64,000 nucleotides of DNA from Gillisella terrae (GTDB lineage Bacteria > Pseudomonadota > Alphaproteobacteria > Rhizobiales > Rhizobiaceae). The position numbers and the translations under genes are program-made. Under the pieces are notes generated by a model. The model did no database searches, was not told where the DNA came from, and was given only the letters and a program-made list of their open reading frames with translations. Positions 9,152 through 19,191 of this stretch are shown here, one piece after another. The stretch's first letter is position 1; each line of letters starts with the position of its first letter. The DNA lies in NCBI RefSeq assembly GCF_004801395.1, contig NZ_SSOA01000014.1, positions 17,885 to 81,884 on the forward strand. Reading direction: 5' to 3'.

Positions 9152-11587
9152 CTATCCCAGATAGGTTTGCGCCAAAAGGTCCGACAGCAATTCCAGTTCG
9201 CGCTCAAGGCTGTGGTAAACCTCTTGCGTCAGCATGTCCGGCGTCATCACCACAACCCGCGACTGAAGCCGCACGGTCTCGCGGCAAAAATGCGACATTT
9301 GCCCGTTGGTCTTGGCGTTCGGCAATTCAACCACTTCACTGAGAATTTCGTTGAGCTGAAAGAGAATGGAGCGCGGGTTGAGCGGGTCCAGCGCCAGAAG
9401 GTCGGTCACGGTCAGATGGGCTGTATTCACGTTATAGCGGCGGCGATGGGTCATGACGTTATCGCCAATTTCCAACAGCATATCCAGTGCACCGTCGGGG
9501 GCGTCCTCGCTGGTCAGATGGCCCAGCAGGCGGGTCATGTGCAAGGCGCGCTCCAGCATGCGGCCAATGGTGAGGAAGCGCCAGCCAGTGAAGCGATACA
9601 TGTTTTCATGCACAAGACCGGCAAAGCCTGCCAGTTTGCGCAGCAAAATGGTCATGGCATGGGTGGCATCATCCCCCGGCTTGACATTGAGGCCAAAGCG
9701 GCGGGCGGTTTTCGACAGATCATTCAGCGCCAACCAGCCATCGGGCGAAAAGCGGTCGCGGATATTGCTGGCCGAATAGACGGCGCTGTTGATGCTGGCT
9801 AAGAGCGTTTCCGGCACGCCCTCCATGGTGTCAATGTCCAGCGCCTTCAGATAGTCGCTCACATAGGCCAAAAGCGGTTGTTCGGCATCGGCGGTTTCGG
9901 CAAAGCGCGAGTTCCATGCCCGCAAAATCCGCAATGCGCCTTCGGCCCTTTCAATATAGCGCCCGAGCCAAAACAGATTGTCGGCGGCGCGGCTGGGCAG
10001 GCTGCCCGGCAAATTGCGGGTAAATTCCTCTGCATCCGGTAAAAGCGTGGTGCGCTCCACCGGCTTGTCAGAGACAATCCAGACATCGGCAGCGGAACCA
10101 CCCGATTGCATGGCAATGGCGGCCACATCCTTGCCAGAGCCAATGCGGCCAAAGCCGCCGGGCATGATTTGCCAGCCATTCTTGGTGCGGGCCGCAAACA
10201 CGCGCAAGCTCATGGGCCGTGGTTGCAGCTTGCCATCTACCATGACCGGCGTGGTGGACAGGGTGACAGCTTCTTGCCCCACCAGTTGCGCGCCATCGCT
10301 GGCAAGCCAAGAGGCAATGGATTGCTGTGCGGTGGAGCGCAAGGTCGAGCCCAGCACCGATTGATGATTGTCTTCAAAAAACGGCTGGCGCGAATAGGCC
10401 GGGCCAATCACCATTTTCTCGATGTTGCTGGCCACATGATCGCGTTCCGATTTTTGCCCGCACCACCATGTGGCAATCGACGGCATGGCCAGATCTTCAC
10501 CCAGAAGATGGCGACACAGGGTTGGCAAAAAGGCCATCAACGCCCGGGTTTCCAAAATGCCGGTGCCGAGTGCATTGACAAAGCTGACAGAGCCTTCACG
10601 CAGGGCCTGCACCATGCCGGGCGTACCAATATGGCTGTTCTGGTTCAGCTCCAGCGGATCGGCAAAGGCGGCATCGAGGCGCCGCCACAACACGCCAATC
10701 GGCTTGAGACCTGCGACCGTGCGCACCATGACCTTGCCATTGACCACGGTGAGGTCTTCGCCCTCCAGCAACATGATGCCGAGATAACGGGCAATATAGG
10801 CGTGTTCAAAATAGGTCTCATTGGCCGGGCCGGGCGAGAGCACGGCAATGCGGTCTTCCGGGCTTTGCTTGTGCCCTTGCAAAGCATCGCGGAAGGCACC
10901 GAAAAACGATGCCAGCCGATGCACGTGGGTTTCTGCATAAAGATCAGAAAAGGCGCGGGTGGTGGCCACACGGTTTTCCAGCGCAAAACCAGCGCCTGAA
11001 GGGGCCTGGGTGCGGTCTGCCAACACCCACCAATTGCCATCCGGGCCACGACCGATTTCAAACGAGCAGAAATGCAGATAATGGCCGCCAGCCGGTTTGA
11101 CGCCGACCAGCGGGCGTAAAAATTCACTGTTGGCGGCAATCAGCGCAGGGGGGATGAAGCCCTCCTGCACCAGACGGTTTTCGCTGTAGATATCCGCAAC
11201 CACTTTTTCCAGCAGTTCGGCGCGCTGCACCAGCCCTTTGGTCAGCACCTGCCATTCGTCGTCAGCAATCAGCACCGGAATGTGGGAGAAGGGCCAAGCC
11301 CGGTCCGTGTTGCTGGCCGCCGAACCATAGGCGCGATAAAACACCCCGGCATCGCGCAAGTAACGGTCCGCGCGGGCGAAACGCTCGTGCAGCTCATCTG
11401 GGCCCATGGCCTGAATGGCGTTGACGAAATTTTGCCACACGGGCCGGATGTTGCCGTGCTTGTCCAGCATTTCGTCAGAAACGCCGGGCAAGGTCCGATA
11501 GTCATCGGCCAAAGCTTCAACTGTGGCTGATGCGGCTGATGCGTCCTGATGGCGCTCGTTAACCTCCATCGCGGGTGTCTTGCTCAT
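9152..11587 (-). CDS. Circularly permuted ATP-grasp / alpha-E fusion protein
   Basis: An 811-residue fusion. Roughly residues 1-480 match the circularly permuted ATP-grasp type 2 family (DUF404/407-like), with ENRVATTRAFSDLY, ILSPGPANETYFEH-like and GVLWRRLDAAFADPLEL segments. From ~residue 500 (SRAADNLFWLGRYIERAE) to the end is an alpha-E (DUF403) helical domain. ATP-grasp folds usually make amide or peptide bonds by way of an acyl-phosphate; alpha-E domains accompany them and transglutaminases in gene clusters. Here both are in one chain, between two transglutaminase-like genes, with TAA immediately followed by this ATG (11588/11587). The product made by the system is not known to me; peptide ligation is inference. 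Confidence 0.85.
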   Translation of the reverse strand: MSKTPAMEVNERHQDASAASATVEALADDYRTLPGVSDEMLDKHGNIRPVWQNFVNAIQAMGPDELHERFARADRYLRDAGVFYRAYGSAASNTDRAWPFSHIPVLIADDEWQVLTKGLVQRAELLEKVVADIYSENRLVQEGFIPPALIAANSEFLRPLVGVKPAGGHYLHFCSFEIGRGPDGNWWVLADRTQAPSGAGFALENRVATTRAFSDLYAETHVHRLASFFGAFRDALQGHKQSPEDRIAVLSPGPANETYFEHAYIARYLGIMLLEGEDLTVVNGKVMVRTVAGLKPIGVLWRRLDAAFADPLELNQNSHIGTPGMVQALREGSVSFVNALGTGILETRALMAFLPTLCRHLLGEDLAMPSIATWWCGQKSERDHVASNIEKMVIGPAYSRQPFFEDNHQSVLGSTLRSTAQQSIASWLASDGAQLVGQEAVTLSTTPVMVDGKLQPRPMSLRVFAARTKNGWQIMPGGFGRIGSGKDVAAIAMQSGGSAADVWIVSDKPVERTTLLPDAEEFTRNLPGSLPSRAADNLFWLGRYIERAEGALRILRAWNSRFAETADAEQPLLAYVSDYLKALDIDTMEGVPETLLASINSAVYSASNIRDRFSPDGWLALNDLSKTARRFGLNVKPGDDATHAMTILLRKLAGFAGLVHENMYRFTGWRFLTIGRMLERALHMTRLLGHLTSEDAPDGALDMLLEIGDNVMTHRRRYNVNTAHLTVTDLLALDPLNPRSILFQLNEILSEVVELPNAKTNGQMSHFCRETVRLQSRVVVMTPDMLTQEVYHSLERELELLSDLLAQTYLG

Positions 11588-14500
11588 TTAAATACCTTGA
11601 GGTCGCCGCAAGTCCAATGTGTGCGGAAATTCTGGCGAAACCGTCTCTGGCCAAAGGGGATAAGATCCGGTGGTATGCCCCCAAGGCTCGAAACGTGCAA
11701 GCCGTCTGGCCTCCGCTTCATTTCCATTCACAGGGAAAGTATCATAATTACGACCACCCGGATGCGCCACATGATAGACACAACCGCCCACAGACCGCCC
11801 TGTCCATATATCATATATGTCGAAAGTTAGCGGTGTGTTTACAGGAAGCATAGGATGCAAACCGGATGCCGGTTGCCACGCTTTATAGCGCACACCGCCC
11901 ACCGCCACGCCATTGACGCCCGATTTGCTCAACGGAATGCGACGACCATTGCATGCCACTGCAAAACGATCCGGGTTTGCGGTTTCAAGCTTGATCTGCA
12001 AACGCTCAACGGATGAGTCCACATAACGCACGGTGCCGCCAACGGCACCTTCTTCACCCATCACATGCCAGGGCTCCAGCGCCTGACGAAGCTCCAGTTT
12101 TGATTGCGCATATTCGACCTCGCCCACGAAAGGAAAGCGAAACTCCAGCTGGGCTGCAAACCATTCCGGCTTCAAATCGAAACCATGGTCACGTAGATCA
12201 GCCAGCACCTCGAGAAAATCCTGCCAGATATAATGTGGCAGCATGAAGCGATCATGCAGCGCGGTTCCCCAGCGCACAAAATTGCCACCCACGGGATTTT
12301 TCCAGAACCGGGCAATGATCGCCCGGATCAGCAATTGCTGGGCCAGTGACATGCGCGCATTGGGCGGCATTTCAAAGCCACGAAATTCCACCAGACCAAG
12401 GCGACCCGTGGGACCGTCTGGCGAAAACAGCTTGTCGATGCAGATTTCCGAGCGGTGGGTGTTGCCGGTGACATCAGTGAGCAGATTGCGGAAAAGCCGA
12501 TCCACCAGCCACGGCAATGGAGGCAGCGTGCCATTACCGGGCATGGGAATTTGGGCAATGGCAATTTCCAGCTCGTAAAGACTGTCGTGGCGGGCCTCAT
12601 CAATGCGCGGTGCCTGACTGGTCGGGCCAATGAACATGCCGGAAAACAGATAGGACAGGGCAGGGTGGCGCTGCCAATGCAGCACCAGACTTTTCAGCAG
12701 ATCCGGGCGGCGCAAAAACGGGCTGTCATTGGGGTTGGCACCGCCCACCACCACATGGTTGCCGCCGCCGGTGCCGGTGTGGCGACCGTCAATCATGAAT
12801 TTATCGGCCCCCAAGCGGGTCTGGCGGGCCTCTTCATAGATGATGTTGGTGGTGTTGACACAATCCTGCCAATTGTCGGCCGGATGAATATTGACCTCGA
12901 TCACGCCCGGATCGGGGGCAACGCGGATGACATTGATGCGCTCATCCTGTGGGGGTGCGTAACCCTCGATATGAACGGGCAGGCCCAGTTCTCTTGCTGC
13001 CGTCTCAGCGGCCGCGACCAGTTCCAGATAGTCTTCGATCTTCTCGACAGGCGGCATGAACACGCAGAGCCGACCATCGCGTGGCTCGACACTCATGGCG
13101 GTGCGAACGGCCCCGCGAATATCTTCTTTGGAACCGGCAATGGTCTGTTCATTGCGGTCTTGCTGTGTTTCAGGCGCTTTGCGAGACGCCTCAGACAAAG
13201 CACGTCCCAGCTTGTCGCTCTCGCCACCATAATCTGGCAAAGGTGCTCGTGGCAGCGATGGGTCTGCCATGTGGATATAGGGATATTGCGACGGCGGCAC
13301 ATAAGGCAGCGTGCCCAGCGGCATGCGAAAGCCAATGGGACTGTCGCCGGGAATGAGGAAAATCTTGCCGCGCCGCGTGCGCCAGCGTTCGCTCACCCAA
13401 CGCTTGCCGCCTGCGCGCGCATTCCATGCCTGCACGGGCAGGATATAGCCGGTTGGGGTGGTCAGGCCGCGCTCAAACACTTTGGCAATCCGGGCGCGCT
13501 CTTCCGGGCTGTCGAGCTTGGAATTGGAGGGATCGACATTTTCCGGCAGGCTGCCTTCCTTGATGATCCATTCTGCCGGGTCTTCATAGGCCGGGATCAG
13601 CATATCCGGCTCAATCTCCAGCTCTTTGGCGATGCCAGCCAGCAGCGCTTGCGCCTGCTCAGCGGTCACCTTGGTGTCCTTGCTCTCAGCCGCAATCAGC
13701 TCTGGATTATGCCAGATTGGCTTGCCGTCTTTTCGCCAATAGAGCGAAAACGTCCAGCGCGGCAGGCTTTCGCCGGGATACCACTTGCCCTGACCGTAAT
13801 GCAGAAAGCCACCGGGGGCGAATTTTTCGCGCAACCGGCGGATCAACTGATCGGCTTTATCGCGCTTGGTGGGGCCAACGGCGTCGGTGTTCCATTCCGC
13901 TGATTGGAAATCATCAATCGACACAAACGTCGGCTCACCGCCCATGGTCAGGCGCACGTCATGGGCCGCCAATTCCTCGTCCACCTTCAGGCCAAGCGCA
14001 TTGAGGGCGTCCCAGCTTTCATCAGAGAAAGGCTTGGTGATGCGCGGATGCTCAGAGACCCGTTTTACCTCCATGGCAAAGTCGAATTCGGTGTTGGCTT
14101 CACCAAAATAGCCACCGGAAATCGGCGCTGCATTTTTATAATGCGGGGCTGCGGCCAGCGGAATATGGCTTTCACCCGTCATTAACCCGGAGGTGGGGTC
14201 AAGGCCAATCCATCCTGCACCGGGGATGTAGGCTTCGGCCCAGGCGTGCAGATCGGTGAAATCGACATCGGTGCCGGAAGGGCCATCCAGCGCCTGCAAA
14301 TCGGGCTTGAGCTGGATGAGATAGCCCGACACAAAGCGCGCGGCGATGCCCAGACGGCGCAAAACCTGCACCAGAAGCCAGCTGGTATCACGGCAGGAGC
14401 CTTTGGCGGAGGTCAGTGTTTCCTCTGGGGTTTGCACGCCGGGTTCCATGCGAATGACATAGCCGATCTGCTGTTGCAGCTTCGCATTGATGCCGACAAT

Positions 14501-14935
14501 CATATCCACCGTGCCTTGGCCCGGTGTTTTGTCGAGGCTGTCCATAAACGCGCTCAAGGCCGGGCTGTCCGGCTCAGGCTTCATATAAATCGCCAGATCG
14601 TCGCGAATATCTTCAGGATAGGAAAACGGCCATGTGACGGCTTCTTCTTCGGTGAAGAAGTCAAACGGGTTGTAGACCGTCATATCGGCGATGAGATCAA
14701 CCTCGATCTTGAACTCGGTCACCAGATCGGGAAACACGAACCGGGCCAGATAATTGCCGTAAGGGTCCTGTTGCAGGTTCACAAAATGGTTTTCAGGCGT
14801 GACTTTCAGGGAATGGCTGAGAACCTTGGTGCGCGAATGGGCGGCGGGCTTGAGCCGAATAACCTGCGGCCCCAGTCGCACCGGGTTGTCGTATTTATAA
14901 TGGGTGAGATGATAAATGCTTGCCTTGATTGCCAT
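11588..14935 (-). CDS. Large transglutaminase-like protein with DUF2126 region
   Basis: First gene of the operon, 1115 residues from the ATG at 14935, which has AAGGGG six bases upstream; an upstream ATG at 15001 lacks this. Residues ~1-90 are the transglutaminase N-terminal domain and ~150-250 the catalytic core with Cys181 (KGSCRDTSW), His230 (DLHAWAEA) and Asp246 (GLDPTSG). From ~290 to the end is the long DUF2126 region, with [16 protein letters not shown] and [16 protein letters not shown] as conspicuous conserved-looking blocks. No signal peptide. Its triad suggests an active enzyme, probably a peptidase or amide hydrolase/ligase acting with the downstream ATP-grasp protein. Confidence 0.85.
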   Translation of the reverse strand: MAIKASIYHLTHYKYDNPVRLGPQVIRLKPAAHSRTKVLSHSLKVTPENHFVNLQQDPYGNYLARFVFPDLVTEFKIEVDLIADMTVYNPFDFFTEEEAVTWPFSYPEDIRDDLAIYMKPEPDSPALSAFMDSLDKTPGQGTVDMIVGINAKLQQQIGYVIRMEPGVQTPEETLTSAKGSCRDTSWLLVQVLRRLGIAARFVSGYLIQLKPDLQALDGPSGTDVDFTDLHAWAEAYIPGAGWIGLDPTSGLMTGESHIPLAAAPHYKNAAPISGGYFGEANTEFDFAMEVKRVSEHPRITKPFSDESWDALNALGLKVDEELAAHDVRLTMGGEPTFVSIDDFQSAEWNTDAVGPTKRDKADQLIRRLREKFAPGGFLHYGQGKWYPGESLPRWTFSLYWRKDGKPIWHNPELIAAESKDTKVTAEQAQALLAGIAKELEIEPDMLIPAYEDPAEWIIKEGSLPENVDPSNSKLDSPEERARIAKVFERGLTTPTGYILPVQAWNARAGGKRWVSERWRTRRGKIFLIPGDSPIGFRMPLGTLPYVPPSQYPYIHMADPSLPRAPLPDYGGESDKLGRALSEASRKAPETQQDRNEQTIAGSKEDIRGAVRTAMSVEPRDGRLCVFMPPVEKIEDYLELVAAAETAARELGLPVHIEGYAPPQDERINVIRVAPDPGVIEVNIHPADNWQDCVNTTNIIYEEARQTRLGADKFMIDGRHTGTGGGNHVVVGGANPNDSPFLRRPDLLKSLVLHWQRHPALSYLFSGMFIGPTSQAPRIDEARHDSLYELEIAIAQIPMPGNGTLPPLPWLVDRLFRNLLTDVTGNTHRSEICIDKLFSPDGPTGRLGLVEFRGFEMPPNARMSLAQQLLIRAIIARFWKNPVGGNFVRWGTALHDRFMLPHYIWQDFLEVLADLRDHGFDLKPEWFAAQLEFRFPFVGEVEYAQSKLELRQALEPWHVMGEEGAVGGTVRYVDSSVERLQIKLETANPDRFAVACNGRRIPLSKSGVNGVAVGGVRYKAWQPASGLHPMLPVNTPLTFDIYDIWTGRSVGGCVYHVAHPGGRNYDTFPVNGNEAEARRLARFEPWGHTTGSYPLWPETVSPEFPHTLDLRRPQGI

Positions 14936-15053
14936 GAAACCCCTTGTCCGGTGTGCCGGATCTGTCATTGCCCGTTTTGGGATTGATCTTGTGCAATGCA
15001 CGCTCAGAAAGCAAGGCGAAGTTGATGAATATCATTCGGTCATCGCAGACATG

Positions 15054-15080
15054 AAAAAACCGCCGGAGGGCGGCGGCTTC
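15054..15080 (-). terminator. Rho-independent terminator after manC
   Basis: On the minus strand a GC-rich hairpin (CCGCC stem closing on GGCGG) is followed directly by six T. It lies 25 bases past the manC stop and separates manC from the transglutaminase operon. Confidence 0.8.
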
Positions 15081-15105
15081 TCCTGTCGTCAGCGTGTTGG
15101 CAAAA

Positions 15106-16533
15106 TCAGCTTCTGCCGAATTCGTCCACCAGACGGATAATATCGTCCTCACCAAGGTAAGAACCTGTCTGAACCTCAATCATCTCCAGCATGATCTTGC
15201 CCGGATTGCCCAGGCGATGCACGGAGCCTTGCGGAATGTAAATCGACTGATTTTCGTGCAAGACCGTCACCGTATCGTCAATGGTGACTTCGGCAGCCCC
15301 TTTGACGCAAATCCAGTGTTCGGCGCGGTGGTGGTGCTTTTGCAAGGACAGTTTCTTGCCGGGATGCACGAACAGACGTTTGACCTGAAAACGATCGCCA
15401 TTCAGGATCGATGTATAGCCGCCCCATGGACGAAGCGATGTGGGGTGGCTTTCTGTGAGGTTGGTCGTTGCCTTGTCGGCTGCCAGAATTTTCACGAGAT
15501 TGCCAACTTCCTGGGCGTTATCCAGCCGACCGACAAAGACGGCATCTTCACTGGCAACAACGGCCACGCCATCCATGCCTTGTACGGCCATGTGGCTGTG
15601 ACGCGAGATCACCAGCGAATTTTTGGTGTTATGAACAGTGACATTGCCTTGCACCACATTGCCGTCAGCATCTGCATCACCGGTTTTCCAAACCGCATCC
15701 CAGCTGCCCATGTCAGACCATTCAATAGCGGCCGGCACAACGGCTGCCTTTCTGGTCTTCTCCATCACGGCATAGTCAATCGAAATCGACGGGGCCTCGG
15801 CAAAGGCTTGTGCGTCAAGGCGAATGAAATCAATGTCTTTCTTGGATTTTGCAACCGCTTGCGTGGCTGCCGCGATCACGTCTGGCGCGAAAGTCTCAAG
15901 TTCCGAGATAATGCTGCTCGCTGAAAACAGGAACATGCCGGAATTCCAGTAGAAATTTCCAGCCTCAAGCAATGTCTTTGCCTTGGCTTCATCCGGCTTT
16001 TCAATAAAGCGCTGCACCGTGTGAACGCCCTTTTCCAGTTCCTCGCCCAGCTCGATATAGCCATAACCCGTGGCTGGCTCTGTTGGATGAATGCCAAATG
16101 TGACCAGCTTGCCCGTCCTTGCAGCCTTGGCTGCATTGGCAATAGCCTGAACATAGATGTCGTTCACGATGATTGCGTGATCGGAGGGCAAAAGCAAAAG
16201 CAGAGCATCGTCACCGAAGCGATCCGCCACGGCACGCGCGGCAACGGCCACCGCAGCGGCTGTGTTGCGGGCCATGGGTTCGAGAATGATGCTTGAAAGC
16301 GCGACCTCCTGCTCTCGGGCCTGCTCGGCCACCAAAAACCGAAATTCCTCATTGGTCACAACAATTGGCGCTTCATAGATACTATCATCGCGAACCCGAT
16401 TTAAGGTCGACTGGAAAAGTGTTTCGTCACCAATCATTTTCAAAAATTGTTTGGCAGCGGTTGCGCGTGACAAAGGCCATAGCCGGGTGCCTTTTCCGCC
16501 AGCCATGATCACGGGGACGATTTTATCAGTCAT
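15106..16533 (-). CDS. manC: Mannose-1-phosphate guanylyltransferase / mannose-6-phosphate isomerase
   Basis: Bifunctional type II PMI/GMP enzyme that makes GDP-mannose for surface polysaccharides. From the ATG at 16533 (475 residues; AAGGA nine bases upstream) the pyrophosphorylase signature MAGGKGTRLWPLSR is at residues ~9-22. FIEKPDEAKA is the sugar-nucleotide block. The C-terminal ~110 residues form a cupin isomerase domain with GKKLSLQKHHHRAEHW, whose histidines bind metal. It stands alone, with a terminator after it and a RIME-like repeat 50 bases upstream of its start. Rhizobial homologues are named noeJ, manC or cpsB. Confidence 0.93.
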   Translation of the reverse strand: MTDKIVPVIMAGGKGTRLWPLSRATAAKQFLKMIGDETLFQSTLNRVRDDSIYEAPIVVTNEEFRFLVAEQAREQEVALSSIILEPMARNTAAAVAVAARAVADRFGDDALLLLLPSDHAIIVNDIYVQAIANAAKAARTGKLVTFGIHPTEPATGYGYIELGEELEKGVHTVQRFIEKPDEAKAKTLLEAGNFYWNSGMFLFSASSIISELETFAPDVIAAATQAVAKSKKDIDFIRLDAQAFAEAPSISIDYAVMEKTRKAAVVPAAIEWSDMGSWDAVWKTGDADADGNVVQGNVTVHNTKNSLVISRHSHMAVQGMDGVAVVASEDAVFVGRLDNAQEVGNLVKILAADKATTNLTESHPTSLRPWGGYTSILNGDRFQVKRLFVHPGKKLSLQKHHHRAEHWICVKGAAEVTIDDTVTVLHENQSIYIPQGSVHRLGNPGKIMLEMIEVQTGSYLGEDDIIRLVDEFGRS

Positions 16534-16584
16534 GGTCGATCCTTCTGGTTTCAGGCACATGAAATGGTCTCTCGCTGTCTGCTC

Positions 16585-16688
16585 TACTGCATAATTCCTT
16601 AAATCGGAATCGATTTAAGGAATTATGCAGCAGCTTAAAAGTGCTACAGCGTCCTTTGTGCGCCATATTTGGCGCATGGCGCTGTAAC
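16585..16688 (-). repeat. RIME-like double-palindrome element, full length, copy 1
   Basis: Two palindromes joined by a short linker. Hairpin B (CTGCATAATTCCTTAAATCG and its mirror image) is at 16587-16632 and hairpin A (centred on GCGCCATATTTGGCGC, flanked by ACAGCG...CGCTGT) at ~16646-16686. Taking A-then-B as forward, this copy is reversed. It lies between manC and the CsbD-like gene. Confidence 0.85.
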
Positions 16689-16846
16689 GCAGGGTGAGCA
16701 TTGGTGCGAGAAATTTCTGCATGACCACCGCGCTATGCGACGATATTTCGGTTTAGCGGTTTCTTACATAATAGTCGGAACTTTTCCCCTCACCATTCGT
16801 TTTTATCTCGAACCGCCTGCAATGGTGCAGGCACAACGGAGGCAAG

Positions 16847-17041
16847 ATGATGGGTAGCATGGCTGATAAAATCAAAGGCACCGGAAATGAGATTGCTGGC
16901 AAGGCCAAGCAGGCCGCCGGTAAGGCCACAGACAATGATCGTTTGCGCGCTGAAGGTGCTGGCCAGGAAGCTAAAGGCAAGATCCAGAAGAATGTCGGCA
17001 AAGCCAAGGACACCGTCAAGGACGCTGTTGATCGGCTTTAG
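16847..17041 (+). CDS. CsbD-family stress-response protein
   Basis: A small hydrophilic protein of 64 residues ([20 protein letters not shown] after four leading residues). It matches the CsbD/YjbJ family: lysine/alanine-rich, repeats of GKAK, no hydrophobic core segment. Members are general-stress proteins of unknown biochemical role, abundant after starvation or osmotic stress. GGAGG at 16838-16842 lies four bases before the first ATG and seven before a second in-frame ATG at 16850, which may be the true start. An overlapping minus-strand frame is an artefact. Confidence 0.85.
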   Translation: MMGSMADKIKGTGNEIAGKAKQAAGKATDNDRLRAEGAGQEAKGKIQKNVGKAKDTVKDAVDRL

Positions 17042-17112
17042 GAAATCCATATTCAATCCGTTTTAACACGGCTCCATTGAAAGTGGATTGTAAGCCTGCG
17101 ATCTGAATGAAA

Positions 17113-17150
17113 ACAAAAAAGGTCTCGCGATTTCTCGTGAGACCTTTTTT
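17113..17150. terminator. Bidirectional terminator between the csbD-like gene and tRNA-Val
   Basis: Palindrome GGTCTCGCGA-TTTC-TCGTGAGACC with A-run on the left and T-run on the right; it can stop transcription of the CsbD-like gene (plus) and the tRNA (minus). Confidence 0.85.
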
Positions 17151-17161
17151 ATGAATTCGAA

Positions 17162-17236
<75 letters not shown>

Positions 17237-17319
17237 ATCCGATGACGGCGGATAGACCATAAAACCTTCCGCTCCGTCAAGTGTGCTTTGAAGATCTTTG
17301 GCAATATTTTGCCAACCCC

Positions 17320-17682
17320 TTATGCTGCAAGCAGTTTATTCACTTCGTCCACGAGATCGCGCAGGTGGAACGGCTTGGATAGAACCTTGGCATCCTTGGG
17401 GGCCTTGGAATCAGCATTGAGGGCAACGGCGGCAAAGCCGGTGATAAACATGACCTTGAGGTCTGGATCCAGTTCGGTTGCGCGGCGGGCAAGCTCAATG
17501 CCGTCCATTTCGGGCATCACGATATCTGTCAGCAGCAACGAAAAGGGTTCTTCGCGCAATCTGTCATAGGCGCTGGCACCGTTATCAAAAGAAGCGACTT
17601 TATAGCCAGCCTTTTCCAGAGCTTTTACCAGGAAGCGGCGCATATCGTTATCGTCTTCGGCGAGAAGAATTTTTTGAGTCAT
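17320..17682 (-). CDS. cpdR: Single-domain response regulator CpdR
   Basis: A stand-alone receiver domain of 120 residues with acidic pocket D10/D11, phosphorylation site D53 in LLTDIVMPEMDG and K103 in LSKPFH. The sequence and genomic position match CpdR, which when unphosphorylated directs ClpXP to degrade cell-cycle proteins in alphaproteobacteria, and is phosphorylated through CckA-ChpT. In rhizobia it affects polar localisation and symbiosis. No output domain is attached. It is a monocistron reading toward the tRNA-Val gene and diverges from the N-formylglutamate amidohydrolase gene. Confidence 0.9.
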   Translation of the reverse strand: MTQKILLAEDDNDMRRFLVKALEKAGYKVASFDNGASAYDRLREEPFSLLLTDIVMPEMDGIELARRATELDPDLKVMFITGFAAVALNADSKAPKDAKVLSKPFHLRDLVDEVNKLLAA

Positions 17683-17860
17683 TTCTGGACCGTTACTCGA
17701 CTGATGATGGTGTTCTAGCTCTCCTCAATATTCCCCATCCCGTAAATAACTGGTGAAGGGAAGGAAAGCCTCTCGTGATGTACTCTTAGTATGGACTTCA
17801 TTGCTGCCAACTGGCAACATGTTTCATAATGATTTGCTGATTTGGTAAAGAAGAGGGTCG

Positions 17861-18745
17861 ATGCAGCCGTTGTCAGCCATGTGCGAGCTGTTTGAGGTGA
17901 TTGATCCCGTTGAACAGACAATTCCTTTCGTTTACAATTCTCCCCATAGCGGCAGAGCCTATTCGCAAGAATTTTTGGAGCGCTCGAAGCTGGATGCTTT
18001 TTCCATTCGCCGCTCTGAAGATTATTTCGTTGATGAGTTGTTTTCCAGTGCTCCTTCCCATGGTGCGCCGCTTCTGGTTGCCAATTTCCCCCGCGCCTAT
18101 GTTGATGTGAACCGCGAGCCCTATGAGCTTGACCCGCGCATGTTTTCTGGGCCTTTGCCGTCTTACGTCAACAGCCATTCCGTGCGGGTGGCCGGTGGGC
18201 TTGGCACTATTCCACGCATTGTGGCCGAAAATATGGAGATCTATCAGGGGCGTCTGGCGGTGGAGGATGGGCTTGCCCGGATTGAAACCATTTATAAACC
18301 ATATCACGCCTGCCTGCGGCGGATGATTGCCAAAACCCACACCATGTTCGGCTCTGCGGTTTTGATCGATTGCCACTCCATGCCCGGCTCCGTGCGTGTG
18401 GGGGCCAATGCTCTGCGTCCGGATTTTATTATCGGTGATCGCTATGGCACCAGCGCTTCCGCCGATCTCACCCATGCCGCCCTGCAAATTCTGGGCGATT
18501 ATGGCTTTACGGCTGTGCGCAACAAGCCCTATGCCGGGGGCTTCATTACCGAACATTATGGTCGTCCGGCGCGCGGGTTGCATGCATTGCAGATCGAGAT
18601 CAACCGGGCCATCTATGTGGATGAGCAAACCCTGGAAAAGCGCGCCGATTTTGCCTTGCTGGCCAGTGTGCTTTCGCGCTTCGTTGTGCAAATGGCGGGA
18701 ATGTGGGGCAGCATCACCAATGATGATGCGCTTGCCGCCGAATAG
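17861..18745 (+). CDS. N-formylglutamate amidohydrolase family protein (first copy)
   Basis: A zinc-dependent amidohydrolase of the HutG/FGase family (294 residues), which hydrolyses N-formylglutamate in histidine breakdown or related N-acyl amino acids. The family pattern of early FVYNSPHSGR, central LIDCHSMPG and late LQIEINRAIYVDE is present. AGAGGG lies about five bases before the ATG. No hut genes are nearby, so the substrate may not be the histidine intermediate. It diverges from cpdR, and an AbcR-like sRNA lies downstream on the other strand. A second family member is at 59345-60139. Confidence 0.85.
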   Translation: MQPLSAMCELFEVIDPVEQTIPFVYNSPHSGRAYSQEFLERSKLDAFSIRRSEDYFVDELFSSAPSHGAPLLVANFPRAYVDVNREPYELDPRMFSGPLPSYVNSHSVRVAGGLGTIPRIVAENMEIYQGRLAVEDGLARIETIYKPYHACLRRMIAKTHTMFGSAVLIDCHSMPGSVRVGANALRPDFIIGDRYGTSASADLTHAALQILGDYGFTAVRNKPYAGGFITEHYGRPARGLHALQIEINRAIYVDEQTLEKRADFALLASVLSRFVVQMAGMWGSITNDDALAAE

Positions 18746-18748
18746 GCT

Positions 18749-18807
18749 CTACCTGCATAATGTTATAGCGTCCTTTGTGTGTTTTATAAAACGCACGGCG
18801 TTGTAGC
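18749..18807 (-). repeat. RIME-like element, partial (hairpin A only), copy 2
   Basis: Contains hairpin A (TAGCGTCCTTTGTG...CGCACGGCGTTGTA) preceded by a remnant CTACCTGCATAATG of hairpin B; the rest of B is missing. Orientation is reversed. Confidence 0.65.
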
Positions 18808-18830
18808 TTCGCCTAACAAAAGGCCCGCTC

Positions 18831-18912
18831 AAAAAAAACCGCGCACGAAGCGCGGCTCAAATCTAGGGAGGAAACACCCAAGGAGGGTATTTACAGTCCG
18901 AAGACTGTGAAA
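18831..18912 (-). ncRNA. abcR: AbcR-type (suhB/alpha-r15 family) trans-acting small RNA
   Basis: On the minus strand a ~82-base RNA can be drawn. It contains two C/U-rich anti-Shine-Dalgarno stretches (CCTCCTTGGG and TTTCCTCCCTAGATTTGAG) followed by a terminator hairpin, CCGCGC...GCGCGG, and eight T. This layout and the site, between an N-formylglutamate amidohydrolase gene and an inositol-monophosphatase-like gene, match AbcR1/AbcR2 of Agrobacterium and Sinorhizobium, Hfq-dependent RNAs that repress ABC-transporter mRNAs. The 5' end is estimated from the promoter. Only one copy is visible, where tandem pairs are usual in relatives. Family assignment is from memory of the motif. Confidence 0.7.
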
Positions 18913-18917
18913 ACCAC

Positions 18918-18944
18918 TTTATATTGCGTTGCACAAATGTCAAG
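18918..18944 (-). promoter_or_regulatory. Promoter of the AbcR-like sRNA
   Basis: Minus-strand CTTGACA (-35) is followed 15-17 bases later by TATAAAG (-10). This resembles the strong sigma-70 promoters of rhizobial sRNAs; the exact -10 register is uncertain. Confidence 0.6.
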
Positions 18945-19080
18945 AGATTTTGATATATTTTTATGCGTGATTAAAAAACAGGCTATTGATTTTTAGATGG
19001 GCATGGCGGGCTTGAAAATCACGCACATGCGCGATCTTGCGCATCGGCAAAATTTGCGGGCTTTCGCTCTGCGTCATTCC

Positions 19081-19142
19081 GCTTTTAATCTGCTGCATCA
19101 TTTTCGCCTTAAACCGATTCCGATTTGAGGAATTATGCAGTA
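19081..19142 (+). repeat. RIME-like element, partial (linker plus hairpin B), copy 3
   Basis: Linker CTTTTAATCTGCTGCAT and diverged hairpin B (CCTTAAACCGATTCCGATTT...AATTATGCAG) with hairpin A absent. Ends 50 bases before the HisN-like gene. Confidence 0.65.
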
Positions 19143-19191
19143 AGGGATTACGCAGCTAACAGATAAGACCTGCATCTGAATGGGAGGAACC

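Noticed and set aside
16790..17056. An 88-codon minus-strand frame over the CsbD-like gene
   Set aside because: Shadow of the short CsbD-like protein, which has a good ribosome site and family match.
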